61,033 bases of DNA, taken from NCBI GenBank assembly GCA_019187085.1, contig JABARS010000018.1, positions 1-61,033 on the forward strand, written 5' to 3'. This DNA comes from Pseudorhodoplanes sp. Lineage in GTDB: Bacteria > Pseudomonadota > Alphaproteobacteria > Rhizobiales > Xanthobacteraceae. Below are positions 38,328 to 46,348 of the stretch, one piece after another (within the stretch, counting starts at the first letter, position 1; each line of letters begins with the position of its first letter). The notes under the pieces are model-generated. The model made no database searches, was not told the DNA's origin, and saw only the letters and a program-made list of their open reading frames with translations. The translations under genes and the position numbers were made by a program.

Positions 38328-38729
38328 TCACCACCACGGTCCGTACGGAAACACCGGATAGGGTTGATAATAGATCGGGTAGTAGGGCCGGTAATAATAT
38401 GGCCGGTAATCGTAGGCGCCGTAATAATAGACCGGATAGGGATGATGGTAGCGCGGCCAGGCCCGGTAATGGCGCACGCGGAAGGCGCGATAATACGGCC
38501 GGTAATAACGCGGCCCGTGATAATAGCGCGGCCCGTAGTAGCGCGACCGCCAGCCATAATGGCGGTAATGATGGCGTCGCCAGTGACGGCGATGCGAACT
38601 GAAATCGGTGACGGGCGAAGCGGTCTTCGTGCGCACACCGTCCGTCCGCGCCTCGGTGTGCGCCGTGGCCGGCAGCGCGAGCAGCAGCGCCACCGCGCCC
38701 ACGGCCAAACCCGCGATCCATTTCGGCAT
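38328..38729 (-). CDS. Exported Tyr/Pro/His/Arg-rich low-complexity protein
   Basis: This 133-residue protein has a clear signal peptide (MPKWIAGLAVGAVALLLALPATA) and a mature part dominated by Tyr, Arg, His and Pro in YY-rich units such as YYGPRYYHGPRYYRPYY, ending YPVFPYGPWW. No enzyme domain is visible. Similar small secreted YY-rich proteins occur in Bradyrhizobium relatives, without known function. An overlapping frame on the same strand is rejected because it lacks a signal peptide. It converges on leuC. Confidence 0.8.
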   Translation of the reverse strand: MPKWIAGLAVGAVALLLALPATAHTEARTDGVRTKTASPVTDFSSHRRHWRRHHYRHYGWRSRYYGPRYYHGPRYYRPYYRAFRVRHYRAWPRYHHPYPVYYYGAYDYRPYYYRPYYPIYYQPYPVFPYGPWW

Positions 38730-38844
38730 CGGTTTCTCCTTTCGGCTCGCTATCCCAGCCTCAATGCCATTGTGCCACGAAAGGCGGCGCGGCGGACGAC
38801 AACTTCACATCGCGGTAAATCCGACCGGCCGGTAACCCGGTCCG

Positions 38845-39183
38845 TCAGCCCGGTATCCATTGGCAATGCATGCGCGGCGTCAAGACCGGACCGCTCGGTC
38901 GATTTTCGAGCACATACCAAGCCCGGCAATCGCGCTTGGCGTCCGGTCCCGGCCAGGAATAGGTGCCCGGCCGCGGATATTCCCAGAACGGCGGCTGCGG
39001 CGCGGGATAAACGCGTACGCGCGGACGGCGGCGTTGCGGCTGCGCCTGCGAGGACCATTCGGACGGCGCAGAGAGTATCGTGCCGTCCTGCGCGCGCGCG
39101 GACGTCGAGGAGGCCGACGCGCCGATCACGACGCACGCCCCGATCGCAACCAGAGCCGGGAGCCCGCGCATCGTCATTGGCAT
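38845..39183 (-). CDS. Exported hypothetical protein, Pro/Arg-rich
   Basis: This 112-residue protein has a signal peptide (GLPALVAIGACVVIGASAS) followed by a Pro/Arg-rich region (RRRPRVRVYPAPQPPFWEYP) and a small C-terminal part with two cysteines (KRDCRAWYVLENRPSGPVLTPRMHCQW). I do not recognise the family. The ATG at 39183 is chosen because GGAG lies 7 bases upstream; an ATG 15 bases earlier has none. It may form a transcript with the Tyr-rich gene 115 bases downstream. Confidence 0.75.
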   Translation of the reverse strand: MPMTMRGLPALVAIGACVVIGASASSTSARAQDGTILSAPSEWSSQAQPQRRRPRVRVYPAPQPPFWEYPRPGTYSWPGPDAKRDCRAWYVLENRPSGPVLTPRMHCQWIPG

Positions 39184-39277
39184 CGTATTCTCCTTCATGG
39201 CCTACGCTGTCCCATTTCCGCCTCCGGCGTCAATCGCCGCATGGCCGGATGCGCCGTCGATCGTTATCCTGCGATCC

Positions 39278-39535
39278 ATGACGGCCGAAAAAGATGGCGG
39301 CAAAGAGGAAGCCCGGCGTGCGGCGCAGGCCGAACTAAAAAGCCTGCGCGAGACCGGCGCCGAGATCGGCGGCGCGCTGCCCGCATTCGCGCGCCGCGCG
39401 GCGGCGCATTTTGCCGGCCGCGACGGCGGCGAGACCGACGCCATCGAAGTCTGGGGCCGGCGCATCGGACGCACGCTGAGCGCGGTGGCGTTCGTCGCGC
39501 TGTCCTACTATCTGTATGTCACCTATTTCCGATGA
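39278..39535 (+). CDS. Small membrane-anchored hypothetical protein
   Basis: This 85-residue protein has a charged N-terminal half (MTAEKDGGKEEARRAAQAEL) with helix-forming Ala/Glu/Arg content and one C-terminal TM segment (TLSAVAFVALSYYLYV). Its stop overlaps the start of the metallopeptidase gene (ATGA), so the two are co-translated. Function unknown; a membrane tether or partner for the peptidase is a guess from the coupling. Confidence 0.7.
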   Translation: MTAEKDGGKEEARRAAQAELKSLRETGAEIGGALPAFARRAAAHFAGRDGGETDAIEVWGRRIGRTLSAVAFVALSYYLYVTYFR

Positions 39536-39957
39536 CCGCCTCGCCCCGAAACCTCGCCGACTGGCCGCACCTGAAAGCCCCCTCGCTCTCCGAAATGGAA
39601 GCGCTGGCGTTCGCCGCTTTCGAAAGACTGCCGCAGAGATTCCGCGTGCTGTGCGACGGCATCGTGATCCGGGTCGAGGATTTCCCGACCGACGACGTGG
39701 TCGAGGAGATGAAGCTCGAAAGCGAGTTCGGCATTCTCGGCCTGTTCCAGGGCGTCGGCCTGCCGTTCCAGTCGGTCTCCGATCCGTCCGCCATGCCCAA
39801 CATGATCTGGCTCTACCGCCGCCCGATCCTCGATTACTGGGCCGAGCATGACGAGGCGCTCGGCAGCATCATCACCCACGTTCTCGTGCACGAGATCGGC
39901 CATCATTTCGGCCTGTCCGACGCGGACATGGAAGCGATCGAGCAGGCCGCCGGATAA
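39532..39957 (+). CDS. Zincin-like metallopeptidase family protein
   Basis: This 141-residue protein of the Zincin_1/MMP-like family carries the metal site HVLVHEIGHHFGLSDADM (HExxH plus a downstream Asp) near its C-terminus. Conserved family features also include FEILGLFQG-like EFGILGLFQGV and PNMIWLYRRPILD. A protease role is predicted from the motif; no substrate is known. It is coupled to the upstream membrane protein and lies 81 bases before leuD. Confidence 0.9.
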   Translation: MTASPRNLADWPHLKAPSLSEMEALAFAAFERLPQRFRVLCDGIVIRVEDFPTDDVVEEMKLESEFGILGLFQGVGLPFQSVSDPSAMPNMIWLYRRPILDYWAEHDEALGSIITHVLVHEIGHHFGLSDADMEAIEQAAG

Positions 39958-40038
39958 CGCGACCGCCGCCGCCGAAAATTGAGAATCGACGCCGGGCGCG
40001 ATTTGACCTAAGAGACACGCCATCAAGGATAGAGAGCC

Positions 40039-40644
40039 ATGGACAAGTTCACCGTTCTGGAAGGTGTCGCCGCGCCGCTGCGCGTGGTCAATGTCGACAC
40101 CGACATGATCATCCCCAAGCAATACCTGAAGACGATCAAGCGCACCGGCCTCGGCAAGGGACTGTTCTCCGAGCAGCGCTACAAGGACGACGGCAGCGAG
40201 AATCCGGACTTCGTGCTCAACAAGCCGGCCTATCGCAACGCCAAAATCCTGATCGCCGGCGACAATTTCGGCTGCGGCTCCTCGCGCGAGCACGCGCCCT
40301 GGGCGCTGCTCGATTTCGGCATCCGCTGCGTGATCTCGACCTCGTTCGGCGACATCTTCTACAACAACAGTTTCAAGAACGGCATCCTGCCGATCCGCGT
40401 CACGCCCGAAGAGCTCGAAAGGCTGTTCGACGACGCCGGCCGCGGCGCCAACGCGACGCTGACCATCGATCTGGAGAAGCAGGAAATCCGCGGTCCCGAC
40501 GGCGGCGCAATCAAGTTCGACATCGATCCGTTCCGCAAGCATTGCCTGCTCAACGGTCTCGACGATATCGGCCTGACCATGGTCAAGAAGGACCACATCG
40601 CGAACCACGAAACCGCGATCAAGGCCGAGCGGCCCTGGCTCTGA
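40039..40644 (+). CDS. leuD: 3-isopropylmalate dehydratase small subunit
   Basis: LeuD is the small (swivel) subunit of isopropylmalate isomerase. It has 201 residues, with [31 protein letters not shown], the substrate loop [17 protein letters not shown] and the C-terminal [31 protein letters not shown] precedes the ATG. Its partner leuC ends at 38230. Confidence 0.98.
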   Translation: MDKFTVLEGVAAPLRVVNVDTDMIIPKQYLKTIKRTGLGKGLFSEQRYKDDGSENPDFVLNKPAYRNAKILIAGDNFGCGSSREHAPWALLDFGIRCVISTSFGDIFYNNSFKNGILPIRVTPEELERLFDDAGRGANATLTIDLEKQEIRGPDGGAIKFDIDPFRKHCLLNGLDDIGLTMVKKDHIANHETAIKAERPWL

Positions 40645-40678
40645 GCGCACTCGCCAGAGGCGGCCGGCCGTAGCGCAA

Positions 40679-41560
40679 TCAGGCCCCGCGCGCGGCGATC
40701 GCTTCGGCAATCGCAACCGTGCGGCGCGCGATGTCGGCATGCATGCGCTCAACCATGCGGCCGTCGAGCGCGACCACGCCCTTGCCCTTGTTTTCCGGCA
40801 GGTCGAACGCGGCGATGATCTTGCGCGCCTGCGCGACCTCGTCGGGGGGCGGCGAGAACGCCTCGTTGCACGGGCCGACCTGGTTCGGATGGATCAGCGT
40901 CTTGCCGTCGAAGCCCATGTCGCGGCCCTCGCGGCATTCATGCGCAAAGCCGTCCATGTCGGAGAGATCGTTATAGACGCCGTCGAGCACGGCGATGCCG
41001 GCCGAGCGCGCCGCCAGCACGCAGGTCGAAAGCCAGGACAGCATCGGCGACCGCCCCGGCACGAAGCGCGCCCCGGTCTCCTTGGCGAGGTCGTTGGTGC
41101 CGAGCACGAAGCCGGCCAACCGCGTCTCCGAATCGCGCGCGGCATCGGCGATCGCGCGCACATTGAGGATGGCGACCGGCGTCTCGATCATCGCCCACAC
41201 GCGCGTGCGGTGCGCGGTGCCCATGTCGAGCAGGCGGCGGCCGATGATTTCGAGCTGGTCGGGATCGGAAATCTTCGGGACCAGGATAGCGTCGGGAGCG
41301 GCATGGGTCGCCGCGGACAAGTCGTCCGCATGCCACGGCGTGTCGATCGCATTGACGCGGATGAACACCTCGCGCGCGCCGAAGCCGCCGGCCTTCACCG
41401 CCTCCACCACCCGCTTGCGCGCGCCTTCCTTGGCGTCGGGAGCGACGGCGTCCTCCAGATCGAGGATCACGCCGTCGGCGGCCAGCGTGCGCGCCTTCTC
41501 GATGGCGCGCGCATTGGACCCCGGCATATAAAGAACGGAACGGCGCGGACGAACGGTCAT
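40679..41560 (-). CDS. HpcH/HpaI (CitE-like) CoA-ester lyase, possible malyl-CoA thioesterase/lyase
   Basis: This 293-residue TIM-barrel protein of the CitE family has RRSVLYMPGSNARAIEKA, the metal-binding DGVILDLEDAVAP, RVWAMIETPVAILN, GTNDLAKE and GKTLIHPNQV. Candidates are malyl-/beta-methylmalyl-CoA lyase or (3S)-malyl-CoA thioesterase (Mcl2-type, which is about this length). The mesaconyl-CoA-hydratase-like gene at 51091 fits such a pathway. It converges on leuD. Confidence 0.88.
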   Translation of the reverse strand: MTVRPRRSVLYMPGSNARAIEKARTLAADGVILDLEDAVAPDAKEGARKRVVEAVKAGGFGAREVFIRVNAIDTPWHADDLSAATHAAPDAILVPKISDPDQLEIIGRRLLDMGTAHRTRVWAMIETPVAILNVRAIADAARDSETRLAGFVLGTNDLAKETGARFVPGRSPMLSWLSTCVLAARSAGIAVLDGVYNDLSDMDGFAHECREGRDMGFDGKTLIHPNQVGPCNEAFSPPPDEVAQARKIIAAFDLPENKGKGVVALDGRMVERMHADIARRTVAIAEAIAARGA

Positions 41561-41650
41561 GGGTCTTCTCCTGCTGCGGACCTAGCGCATGATCGGCGGA
41601 AGGAAAAGCGCTTTGGCCAAATTGTCGCCGGCGATGCACGGCGGCGACGG

Positions 41651-41776
41651 ATGAGCGACCTTGGTCGAAAGAGGATGGGCGACAGCGAGACGGGTGGCAT
41701 CTGGCTCGTGGGCGTCGACGGATGCCGCGGCGGATGGCTTGTGGTCTTTGTCCGGCCGCAATCTGGGCGTGATTGA
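41651..41776 (+). pseudogene. DUF429 N-terminal remnant
   Basis: A 41-codon frame includes GIWLVGVDGCRGGWLVVFV, which is the opening strand and Asp motif of DUF429 (RNase H-like) proteins, normally over 200 residues. It then stops and no DUF429 continuation is visible before the carbonic anhydrase start 32 bases on. It looks like the 5' end of a gene whose rest was deleted. The 248-base gap 41561-41808 holds nothing else clear. Confidence 0.6.
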
Positions 41777-41808
41777 ATTTGTCCGCCAAGGCTGGCAGAT
41801 AACGGGGC

Positions 41809-42483
41809 ATGGGATTTCCTGAACGTCTAATCGAAGGCTACCGCGCCTTCTTGTCCGGCCGCCTGCCGGTGGAACAGAGCCGCTATCGCGAACTCGCCGA
41901 AACCGGCCAGTCGCCCGAAATCATGGTCATCGGCTGCTGCGATTCGCGCGTCTCGCCCGAGGCGATTTTCGACGCGCATCCGGGCGAGCTGTTCGTGGTG
42001 CGCAACGTCGCCAACCTCGTGCCGCCCTATACGCCCGACGGCGCGCAGCGCGCGGTCTCCGCGGCGCTCGAATTCGCCGTGCAGGCGCTGCATGTGAAGC
42101 ACATCGTCGTGCTCGGGCACGCGCGCTGCGGCGGCATCCGCGCCTTCGCCGAGCAGATCGAGCCGCTGTCGCCGGGCGACTTCATCGGCAAGTGGATGGA
42201 GCTGATCGCGCCGGCCGCCGCCATTCTCGGCCCCGAAGACCAGTTCGCCGACCGCGCCGATTATCTCAGCCATCTCGAACAGGCGGCCGCGCTGCGCACG
42301 ATCGACAACCTGATGACCTTCCCCTGCGTGCGCATTCTGGTCGAGCGCCGGCGCCTGCACCTGCACGCCGCCTTCTTCGACGTCGCCACCGGCCTCTTGT
42401 CGGTGTTCGATCCCGAGACCAAGACCTTCGGCTCGCTCGCCGGCGCCAATCACACGCGCCTGTTCGCGCAGCCGCGGTTCTGA
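41809..42483 (+). CDS. Beta-class carbonic anhydrase
   Basis: This zinc enzyme interconverts CO2 and bicarbonate. It has 224 residues. Zinc ligands are in CCDSRVSPE (Cys, Asp/Arg dyad) and VVLGHARCGGIRAF (His, Cys). Length and FPCVRILVERRRLHLHAAFFDVATGLL agree with the bacterial beta class. ACGGGG lies just before the ATG. It follows the DUF429 remnant. Confidence 0.95.
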   Translation: MGFPERLIEGYRAFLSGRLPVEQSRYRELAETGQSPEIMVIGCCDSRVSPEAIFDAHPGELFVVRNVANLVPPYTPDGAQRAVSAALEFAVQALHVKHIVVLGHARCGGIRAFAEQIEPLSPGDFIGKWMELIAPAAAILGPEDQFADRADYLSHLEQAAALRTIDNLMTFPCVRILVERRRLHLHAAFFDVATGLLSVFDPETKTFGSLAGANHTRLFAQPRF

Positions 42484-42980
42484 GGCATCGAAAAGCCATC
42501 GGACTTCGTCTGCAACGACGGGGCACGTTTCCATCGGAGGCAAGGCGACTTTATTGTCTGCGCTGGGCGCGCGGCAGCGCCCGTGTTCTTTGAACGGCGC
42601 CGGGTTCGCCGTCACTCCATGCCCTCGCGCGAGACGAGGGGGATGGCGCGCCGCAAGGCGCAGGGTAGCCATCCGAAACGCGCGCTCCTTGCGGGGCGCG
42701 CGCCGCCTTGCGGCGCACCATCGCGGCGTCTTCACTCCTGCACCGGGCCGCGCTTTCGGGCGGACCTTGCGGTCGGGCCGTCAGCCGGCTCCCGGCGGGG
42801 GTTCGTAGTGACCCCGGGCGGAGCCCCGGTGCAGCCCGGGAGCACGGTCACGAGCCGTGCGCGCGGGCGCCGCCTCCGCTCCCGCTGTCATGACGTCTCA
42901 TGAGAACGCCCTCGGCGGAACGGATGAATAGGAATATAATCCAGATCGCGCGATCCGTCAAGAGGGCCGGACGACGAGCC
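42484..42980. other. GC-rich, hairpin-rich noncoding island between carbonic anhydrase and asd
   Basis: This is the longest gene-free stretch of the left and central window. It is packed with short inverted repeats, such as CCCTCG/CGAGGG (near 42618), GCGCGC blocks, CCCGGG repeated around 42812-42840, and CACGGTCACGAGCCGTG near 42844. None of the six frames shows family features. It resembles a repeated extragenic element, which I could not verify. Some 42900-42960 sequence is AT-richer and may be asd trailer. Confidence 0.5.
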
Positions 42981-43012
42981 AAAAGAAAATGCCCGGGCCG
43001 ACGCCCGGGCAT
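42981..43012 (-). terminator. Rho-independent terminator of asd
   Basis: A perfect 10-bp stem ATGCCCGGGC / GCCCGGGCAT with a 4-base loop; on the minus strand it is followed by TTTCTTTTGG. It begins 24 bases after the asd stop. Confidence 0.92.
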
Positions 43013-43036
43013 CGTCCGCCTTGACCGCAGCCGGCG

Positions 43037-44071
43037 TCAGGCGGCTTTCTTCTTCGCGCTGATCAGCTTGCGGTTGATCAGGCACTCGGCGATCTGGATG
43101 GCGTTGAGGGCCGCGCCCTTGCGCAGATTGTCCGACACGCACCACAGCACAAGCCCGTTCTCGACGGTGGGGTCCTCGCGCACGCGGCTGACATAGGTCG
43201 CGTCCTCGCCGGCCGCCTCGTGCGGGGTGGCGTAGCCGCCCGGCTCGCGCTTGTCGATGACCAGCACGCCCGGCGCGTTGCGCAGCGCCTCGTGCGCCTC
43301 GTCCACCGTGATCGGATTCTCGAACTCGATATTCACCGCCTCGGAATGGCCGATGAAGACCGGCACACGCACGCAGGTGGCGTTGAGCTTGATCTTGGGA
43401 TCGAGGATCTTCTTGGTCTCGACCACCATCTTCCACTCTTCCTTGGTCGAGCCGTCGTCCATGAACACGTCGATGTGCGGGATGACGTTGAAGGCGATGC
43501 GCTTGGGAAATTTCTTCATCTCGATGTCGCCGAGCGAATAGATCGCCTTGGTCTGGCGGTCGAGCTCGTCCATGCCGTCCTTGCCGGCGCCCGACACCGA
43601 CTGATAGGTCGAGACCACGACGCGCCTGATCGTCGCCTTGTCGTGCAGCGGCTTGAGCGCCACGACGAGCTGGGCGGTCGAGCAGTTCGGGTTGGCGATG
43701 ATGCCCTTCTTGCGGAAGCCCGTGACCGCGTCGGCATTCACCTCCGGCACGATCAGCGGCACGTCCGGGTCCATGCGCCAGGTCGAGGAATTGTCGATCA
43801 CCACGGCGCCCTGCGCCGCGATCTTCGGCGACCATTCCTTCGACACCGCGCCGCCCGCCGACATCAGACAGATGTCGATGTCGGAGAAATCATAATTCTC
43901 CAGCGCTTTGACCTTCAGCGTTTTTTCACCATAGGAGACCTCGACGCCCTGCGACTTGCGCGAGGCGAGCACGACGACTTCGTCGGCGGGGAACCGCCGT
44001 TCGGCCAGGATTTCGAGCATTTCGCGGCCCACATTGCCGGTGGCGCCGACGACTGCGACCTTGTAACCCAT
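43037..44071 (-). CDS. asd: Aspartate-semialdehyde dehydrogenase
   Basis: Asd reduces aspartyl phosphate to aspartate semialdehyde, the branch to lysine, threonine and methionine. It has 344 residues: NADP loop VVGATGNVGREML, the catalytic Cys in ANPNCSTAQLVVALKPLHD, YQSVSGAGKDGMDEL, and the C-terminal DNLRKGAALNAIQIAE with the active His region in VFIGHSEAVN. GGAGAG lies upstream of the ATG at 44071. It diverges from the membrane protein at 44179. Confidence 0.97.
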   Translation of the reverse strand: MGYKVAVVGATGNVGREMLEILAERRFPADEVVVLASRKSQGVEVSYGEKTLKVKALENYDFSDIDICLMSAGGAVSKEWSPKIAAQGAVVIDNSSTWRMDPDVPLIVPEVNADAVTGFRKKGIIANPNCSTAQLVVALKPLHDKATIRRVVVSTYQSVSGAGKDGMDELDRQTKAIYSLGDIEMKKFPKRIAFNVIPHIDVFMDDGSTKEEWKMVVETKKILDPKIKLNATCVRVPVFIGHSEAVNIEFENPITVDEAHEALRNAPGVLVIDKREPGGYATPHEAAGEDATYVSRVREDPTVENGLVLWCVSDNLRKGAALNAIQIAECLINRKLISAKKKAA

Positions 44072-44178
44072 CGTTCACTCTCCGGGTGAAAATTGCCCCG
44101 GCCCCGCCCGCGCGGAAACCGGAACGGAGGCGCTTCTAGGCGAGAAAGCGACCGAAGACAACCTTCGGGGCGCTGCAC

Positions 44179-44961
44179 GTGCTGCCGGTTTCACCCACGC
44201 TCAAGGCAGAGCTTCGGGCCATCGCGGTCCGTCTTTTGGCGTATCTGTGCGGCATCACGTGCCTCGCCATCGTGACGGCCGAGCTTTTCAAATCGAACCC
44301 GGTCGTCGCCGCGGCGGAACCGGTCGAGCGGCCGGAATGGATCACGGTCGAGCGGCCCTACCCGGCGTTCGAGGTCAACCTGCCGGAATTCGGCGAAGGC
44401 CCCCGCTACACGATCCGGCGCCACGAACTGGGCGGCGGCCGCAAGGACATTCTCACCTTCGGCGAGCCCGGCCGCTCGGTGCGCTACATCGCCATCGAAA
44501 TCTACCGGCCGGGCGGCGAGCAGGCGCATTTCGAGGATCCGGTGCGGGCGCTGGTCGCGCGCGCCGAAGCGCTCGAGCCGAGCGGCGACATCCGCGCCTC
44601 GTTCCCGATCGAGACGAAATACGGCCCGGTCACCACCGCCGACTTCGCCTTCGGCCGTTTCGGCGGCGGGCATTGCGTCGGCTTCGTGCGCACCTCGCAT
44701 GCGCCGCGGTTGCAGATATCGGGCGTCTCCTGCAACATGGGCGCGCTCGTCGACCGTTCGAGCGTCGCCTGCCTGCTCGACCGGCTGACGCTTCTCTCCG
44801 CCGGCAGCGACCGCGCCACCGCCGGCTTCTTCGCGCGCGCGGAGGTGAACCGGAAATTCTGCGGCCAGCGCGATCCGCTGATGTATGCGACGCCGCGCCA
44901 CCAGAGCCCGGCCGAGCATGCGCCCACCGTGCGCCTGCGCGGCGCGCTCGCTTCGCGCTGA
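44179..44961 (+). CDS. Membrane-anchored hypothetical protein, paralog A
   Basis: This 260-residue protein has one N-terminal TM segment (LLAYLCGITCLAIVTAELF) and a soluble domain presumably outside the membrane. C-terminal features (GGGHCVGFVRT, GVSCNMGALVDRSSVACLLDRLTLL, KFCGQRDP) contain paired cysteines and match the next gene. I do not recognise a named domain. The start is a GTG with CGGGGCG upstream and is not certain. Confidence 0.75.
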   Translation: MLPVSPTLKAELRAIAVRLLAYLCGITCLAIVTAELFKSNPVVAAAEPVERPEWITVERPYPAFEVNLPEFGEGPRYTIRRHELGGGRKDILTFGEPGRSVRYIAIEIYRPGGEQAHFEDPVRALVARAEALEPSGDIRASFPIETKYGPVTTADFAFGRFGGGHCVGFVRTSHAPRLQISGVSCNMGALVDRSSVACLLDRLTLLSAGSDRATAGFFARAEVNRKFCGQRDPLMYATPRHQSPAEHAPTVRLRGALASR

Positions 44962-44979
44962 GCGCAAAACGGAACGGAC

Positions 44980-45744
44980 ATGACATCGCCGCAGCAACGT
45001 CTCGCATCGACCGTTTCGGTCGCCGGCATCGTCATCCGCTACGCGTTCTATCTTTTTGGCGCCCTGGCCTTCGGCCTCGTCGCGCTCGGCATGCTGGCGA
45101 TCTGGAACAGCCGCGCCAAACGCGTCGATGCGCAGCCCGCCTTCCGCATGACGGCGCCGGAACTGTCGCGCCTGCCGCAGCGTTCGCAGATCGTGACCGG
45201 CGGACGGCTGGGCCGTGTCGAAATCCGCCAGCACGGGCGGATTTTCCACCGCGACGTCGATTTCACCATCGCACTGATCATGCATCCCGCGGATTCGATC
45301 GCGCTGACCTCCGACGGACTGCCGCGGCTGCCGAACGTCAAGCCGCTGCGCTCGGCGCGCACAGTCGCAAGCGCGGTCCATTACGATCTCGACACGCGGC
45401 TCGGCGACTACCGCGCCAACGAATTGCGCGTGGACGCCGACGGCCAGTGGAAACAGTGTCTGGCTTTCGTCAGCCGTTTCGACACCGACGCCGTCTCGAT
45501 CGCCGGCTGGTATTGCGACGCCAGCGGCGCGCGGCCGAGCGCCGACCGCCTGGCCTGCCTGCTCGACCGGATGGCGCTCGAAGCGCCCCTGCACGCGAAG
45601 GAGGCCGACGCCTTCCTGCGCGAGCGCCTCGCCCAGGCGCCGAAATGCGCCGCCGCGCCGGTCGCCCAGACCACGGACACGCGCACCCGTACCCGCACCA
45701 GCCCGCAGCAATGGTCGGTGCCGAGCGCGCGCCGCGCCTATTAG
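44980..45744 (+). CDS. Membrane-anchored hypothetical protein, paralog B
   Basis: This 254-residue protein has an N-terminal TM segment (YAFYLFGALAFGLVALGMLAIW) and a soluble domain whose end (WKQCLAFVSRF, GWYCDASGARPSADRLACLLDRMAL, APKCAAAP) aligns with paralog A, including four cysteine positions. Function unknown. It starts 18 bases after paralog A, so the pair is likely one operon arising by duplication. A repeat element begins at its stop codon. Confidence 0.78.
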   Translation: MTSPQQRLASTVSVAGIVIRYAFYLFGALAFGLVALGMLAIWNSRAKRVDAQPAFRMTAPELSRLPQRSQIVTGGRLGRVEIRQHGRIFHRDVDFTIALIMHPADSIALTSDGLPRLPNVKPLRSARTVASAVHYDLDTRLGDYRANELRVDADGQWKQCLAFVSRFDTDAVSIAGWYCDASGARPSADRLACLLDRMALEAPLHAKEADAFLRERLAQAPKCAAAPVAQTTDTRTRTRTSPQQWSVPSARRAY

Positions 45745-45845
45745 AGCGTTTTCGAGCGAAGCGGGTACCGGTTCGCGTTAAGAAAACGCGTCAAGACAAA
45801 AAAGGCTGAAGCCCTGCCTTGATTCCGTCAAAGCAGGAAGGCTCC
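45741..45845. repeat. Composite interspersed repeat at the end of paralog B
   Basis: GCGTTTTC / GAAAACGC pair across 45746-45789, around GCGGGTACCGGTTCGCG. A second imperfect hairpin, CCTGCCTT ... AAAGCAGG, follows. The TAGAGCGTTTTCGAGCGAAG composite matches a well-spread repeat I recall from Bradyrhizobium-like genomes. Its first bases form the stop codon of the upstream gene. Confidence 0.7.
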
Positions 45846-45879
45846 AGGCGCAAGCGCCGCGCGGCCGCGGCTTTTCGTT

Positions 45880-46230
45880 TCAGCGATTGAGGAACGGATT
45901 GGGCGCGGCGCGCCCGCCGGCCGGCTCGCTCGAGGGGAACGCCATCTCGAGATAGTCGAGGATGGTCTCGCGTTCCTCGCCCTTCAGCTCCGCCATGCCC
46001 TGCCGCTCGGTCATCCAGGTCAGCGTCTCGTCCCAGCGCCGCCGGTCCATGCCCTGCTGGGCGACGAGACGGAAATTGTGGCAGGCGGTGCAGAAATAGA
46101 AGGTATCCTCGCGTCCCTTGCCGGGCGGGAAATCCTCGGGATTTTCCTCGCGCGGCGTGAACGTCGCCTGACCCGCGGCCGGCGACGCGACGGCGCAGAG
46201 AAGGGTCAGGGCAAACATGAATCGAAGCAT
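45880..46230 (-). CDS. sorB: Sulfite dehydrogenase cytochrome c subunit (SorB-like)
   Basis: This 116-residue periplasmic c-type cytochrome has a signal peptide (MLRFMFALTLLCAVASPAAG) and a single heme motif CTACH, with a downstream Met candidate in MTERQGMAELKGEER. It would accept electrons from the molybdenum subunit encoded just upstream. The start MLRF at 46230 gives a proper signal peptide. The 118-base gap to sorA contains a perfect 10-bp hairpin (46300-46309 / 46321-46330). Confidence 0.85.
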   Translation of the reverse strand: MLRFMFALTLLCAVASPAAGQATFTPREENPEDFPPGKGREDTFYFCTACHNFRLVAQQGMDRRRWDETLTWMTERQGMAELKGEERETILDYLEMAFPSSEPAGGRAAPNPFLNR

Positions 46231-46348
46231 GCGATGATTCCGGCTGGAGCGCGGCGAAGCCGGCGGCTCGTCGTTGAAACGGGGAAACGCGACGCGACTG
46301 CCGGGCCGGAGCACGCGGCCCCGGCCCGGCAGCAAGCATCGACGGCGA

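Noticed and set aside
36806..38638. 610-codon minus-strand frame opposite leuC
   Set aside because: Antisense of leuC and of the Tyr-rich gene; the Ile/Thr-rich N-terminus is the shifted reading of the YY-rich repeats on the same strand.
38302..38721. Second 139-codon minus-strand frame overlapping the Tyr-rich gene
   Set aside because: It lacks a signal peptide and has a biased Leu/Arg/Pro composition; the 133-residue frame has a clean signal peptide.
42554..42903. Short plus-strand frames in the GC-rich island
   Set aside because: Composition is Arg/Pro/Gly with no conserved features; they follow the GC-rich repeats and are likely chance.
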